NCBI RefSeq assembly: GCF_013374095.1
Contig: NZ_AP022672.1
Location: 2,355,501-2,419,500, forward strand
Direction of reading: 5' to 3'
Origin: Sphingomonas sp. HMP6
GTDB taxonomy: Bacteria > Pseudomonadota > Alphaproteobacteria > Sphingomonadales > Sphingomonadaceae
DNA: 64,000 bases
A program made the translations under genes and the position numbers. Numbering within the stretch: the stretch's first letter is position 1; the number at the start of each line of letters is the position of its first letter. The notes under the pieces were generated by a model. That model was not told the origin of the DNA, searched no databases, and saw only the letters and a program-made list of their open reading frames with translations. Shown piece by piece: positions 62,239-64,000 of the stretch.

Positions 62239-62782
62239 ATGCAGGTCCTGACCTGCGTTGCGGGGCTACCAACCGCCGTGGCAGACGAAATCCGATCGAG
62301 ATCCGCCAATCCGTTCACCGGGGACGCCGCTAACCGACCGATCGTGCGACCGGTCAAGTCGCCTTACGGCTATCGCCCTGGAATGGCCGAGGGATATCAT
62401 CGGGACCTCGAAGCGAGGATCGCCGCGCTTAACCCCCGCGACGAGGTCGCCGTGATCCTGGCCTATGTCGCCTATCAAGGTGCTGAGACGCAGCGCTTCG
62501 TCGATACCTTCTTCCCTTTCGGAATTCACGCGCCGCTTGATCCGTTCGACCCCGAGGCCGGCCCTAAGGCCGAGCGCCGCGCGACGCTCTTGGCTTATGT
62601 CGACAGCATCGAAGTTGCGATCGCTGCACTTATGACAAAGATGCACGCCGTCCGGGACACACTCAGCGGGCGCAACTTCTCGCCCCTCTTGCTGCCGCTC
62701 GCGAACTTCAAATCCGACGTCGTGCGCCCGGAGATCGCCGCATTGTTTGGCGGCCTTGGGACGGCCGTGGATCCCCGCACGA
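62239..62782 (+). pseudogene. Unknown protein, 3' end removed by IS6
   Basis: 181 codons from ATG at 62239. Notable stretches are KSPYGYRPGMAEGYHRDLEA and RDEVAVILAYVAYQGAETQR, followed by long helices. Family not recognised. The frame runs into IS6 copy 5 and stops at the TGA that overlaps the transposase ATG, so the natural C-terminus is lost. It starts one base after the previous gene, so the pair is a unit. Confidence 0.6.
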
Positions 62783-63615
62783 GGCACCGTCAAGTTAAGC
62801 CCTGTGGCTTTGCGGTGCCGGATCGGAGGGCTATTGCGGATGTATGACCACATCACGAGACCCGATTTACGCGGGTTACCGCTATCCTCCCGAGATCATC
62901 TGCTACGCGGTCTGGCTGTATTTCCGGTACCCGCTGAGCCTGCGGATGGTCGAGGAACTGTTGGCTGCGCGCGGTATCGAGGTCAGCTATGAGACGGTTC
63001 GGCAATGGGGGCTGAAGTTCGGTGAGGTCTTTGCCCGCCGCATCCGGCAGCGAGCGCCGCAACGCGGCGACAAATGGCATCTCGACGAAGTCGTGATCAC
63101 CATCGCCGGGCACAAACACTGGCTGTGGCGCGCGGTTGACCAGCAGGGCTTTGTTCTGGACGTCCTTGTCCAGAGCCGGCGCAACACCAAGGCTGCCCGC
63201 CGTCTGCTACGCAAACTGCTGAAGAAACAGGGTCGGGCTCCCCGGGTGATGATCACCGACAAGCTCAGAAGCTACGGCGCCGCCAAACGAACCATCATGC
63301 CCGGCGTCGAGCACCGCCAGCACAAGGGCCTCAACAACCGGGCCGAGAATTCCCACCAGCCAACAAGGCGACGAGAGCGCATCATGAAGGGCTTCAAGTC
63401 GCCGCGCCACGTCCAGCGCTTCCTGTCCACCCACGATCAAATTGCCCACGTCTTTTCCCGCCCGCCTCTTGCCAGCGCCGCCACCGTCCGTTCTGCCCGC
63501 ACCCAGGCGTTCACGCACTGGGCTGAGGTGACCGGCGTCGCAATGGCCGCATGATTGCGCCCAATTCCGGCATCGCGTCTTTCCTCGCGCCCGACCGCAG
63601 CAAGTTGACGGTGCC
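62783..63615 (+). mobile_element. IS6-family insertion sequence, copy 5
   Basis: 833 bp, ends as above. Flanks CCGCACGA (62775-62782) and GGTCCGAC (63616-63623) do not match. It cuts the unknown gene on its left and abuts a short in-frame gene end on its right. Confidence 0.93.
62844..63554 (+). CDS. IS6-family transposase (copy 5)
   Basis: 236 residues, identical in protein sequence to the other copies. Its ATG overlaps the TGA of the incoming truncated gene, and its TGA overlaps the ATG of the frame leading out of the element. Confidence 0.95.
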   Translation: MTTSRDPIYAGYRYPPEIICYAVWLYFRYPLSLRMVEELLAARGIEVSYETVRQWGLKFGEVFARRIRQRAPQRGDKWHLDEVVITIAGHKHWLWRAVDQQGFVLDVLVQSRRNTKAARRLLRKLLKKQGRAPRVMITDKLRSYGAAKRTIMPGVEHRQHKGLNNRAENSHQPTRRRERIMKGFKSPRHVQRFLSTHDQIAHVFSRPPLASAATVRSARTQAFTHWAEVTGVAMAA

Positions 63616-63694
63616 GGTCCGACAGTTACGCGATCTCGCGCTGGCCGATGAAGGCGGCGCGGGTCTGTCCACCGCGCTCGCCGCCGTCGCCTGA
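63616..63694 (+). pseudogene. Possible C-terminal gene fragment after IS6 copy 5
   Basis: The frame leaving the IS (ATG at 63551) continues into VRQLRDLALADEGGAGLSTA, LAAVA and a stop at 63692-63694. It reads like a helical protein end, but 26 residues are too few to identify. It may be chance. Confidence 0.3.
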
Positions 63695-63730
63695 GACGAA
63701 CGACCAAGCCCGGGGCGTTGAGCTGCTGCC

Positions 63731-63835
63731 CTACGCCGTCCGTCGCAGCGGGATCCGCGTGATCTCGGATGGCACGCCCGTCCGCAGCGCGGAGCCCGGT
63801 CATAGACCCATGCCGTTGCTGACGTAGAGCGTCAT
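63731..63835 (-). pseudogene. Metallophosphoesterase C-terminal remnant
   Basis: Reads MTLYVSNGMGL, a TGA, then PGSALRTGVPSEITRIPLRR and a stop. The pattern Y-V-S-x-G-x-G followed by L-R-x-G-x-P-x-E-I-T matches the C-terminus of YkuE-like metallophosphoesterases. An in-frame stop and no upstream domain mark it as a relic. The remaining 165 bp to the window end hold nothing recognised. Confidence 0.35.
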
Positions 63836-64000
63836 GCGATTTGTGACAGGATGCGTGTTTCGCAGCATGCGGAAAACCATCGCGGCGGTTCGAGGCGTCA
63901 GACATTTCCAGCTTCCTTAGAATTGCGCCGCCAGCACCGGTGGAAGCGCCGCAGGTTCCGAACAAAAAAACACGTTAACCTGAGTTAATGTGCGGGTGCG

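Noticed and set aside
6098..63554. Recurring small frames of 88 and 91 codons inside every IS6 copy
   Set aside because: They are identical shadows of the transposase gene in other frames, repeated because the IS is repeated.
1..64000. CRISPR arrays, tRNA and rRNA genes
   Set aside because: No regularly spaced repeat series and no tRNA-like T-loop or acceptor pattern was recognised on either strand by eye; the 18-bp repeat is therefore not explained by a tRNA attachment site.

Overview
The window is high-GC alphaproteobacterial DNA, most likely from a sphingomonad (Sphingomonas or a relative). The evidence is a TonB-dependent receptor, a CobT cobaltochelatase subunit, a sphingomonad-style propionyl-CoA carboxylase beta gene with a small membrane-protein partner, and a large periplasmic multihaem set. 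It is a chromosome or large-replicon mosaic broken up by five 833-bp copies of one IS6-family insertion sequence (copies at 6037, 12446, 35024, 59723 and 62783). None of the five has a matching 8-bp target duplication, and nine of the ten flanks end in, or appear to end in, a broken gene. These copies therefore look like deletion or rearrangement joints rather than simple insertions.

Layout. (1) 1-6036: host-type genes on the minus strand: a partial TonB receptor, cobT with an exported partner, a ribbon-helix-helix pseudogene with one amber codon, a small membrane protein, and the C-terminal half of pccB cut by IS6 copy 1. (2) 6870-12445: an AbrB-type antitoxin fragment, an IS5-family element, an intact SWIM/SNF2 helicase and a 5' fragment of topoisomerase III preceded by a tandem GTTC-N7-GTTC (LexA-type) motif. 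(3) 13279-35023: a broken MmeI-like restriction-methylase, a HigBA module, then an 18.4-kb defence-rich segment bounded by an 18-bp near-identical direct repeat (15726 and 34151). The segment starts with two overlapping tyrosine recombinases coupled to a second toxin-antitoxin pair. It goes on with a three-gene unit of unknown type (GHKL ATPase fused to a nuclease-like domain, a HEPN-like protein and a possible nuclease) and ends with a seven-gene type I restriction locus with embedded Abi and Mrr genes. A helicase fragment follows, cut by IS6 copy 3. (4) 35857-38426: remnants of an IS21 and an IS1182-like element. (5) 38519-59296: a coherent electron-transfer locus. One minus-strand operon encodes two beta-barrel proteins, a FecR protein, two multihaem cytochromes c and a tandem HbpS/GlcG-type lipoprotein. 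The plus strand encodes a CHASE2 adenylate cyclase, a FAD/cyclic-nucleotide-binding/Fe-S protein, a cytochrome-b-like membrane protein, an FHA-decahaem fusion and a CpdA-like phosphodiesterase. (6) 59297-64000: IS6 copies 4 and 5 around a second IS21 fragment and three unrecognised genes.

How the parts fit. The 38.5-59.3 kb locus can be read as a route for electrons from a cytoplasmic flavo/Fe-S protein through a membrane cytochrome and an inner-membrane decahaem protein to a periplasmic cytochrome and an outer-membrane porin plus decahaem pair. cAMP synthesis, sensing and breakdown are encoded in the same locus. The 15.7-34.2 kb segment reads as an integrative defence island. The most interesting undescribed candidates are the GHKL/HEPN three-gene unit, the cAMP-linked multihaem locus, and the way the IS6 element sits in ATGA overlaps at both ends so that broken host genes run into and out of it in frame. 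No tRNA, rRNA or CRISPR array was recognised.
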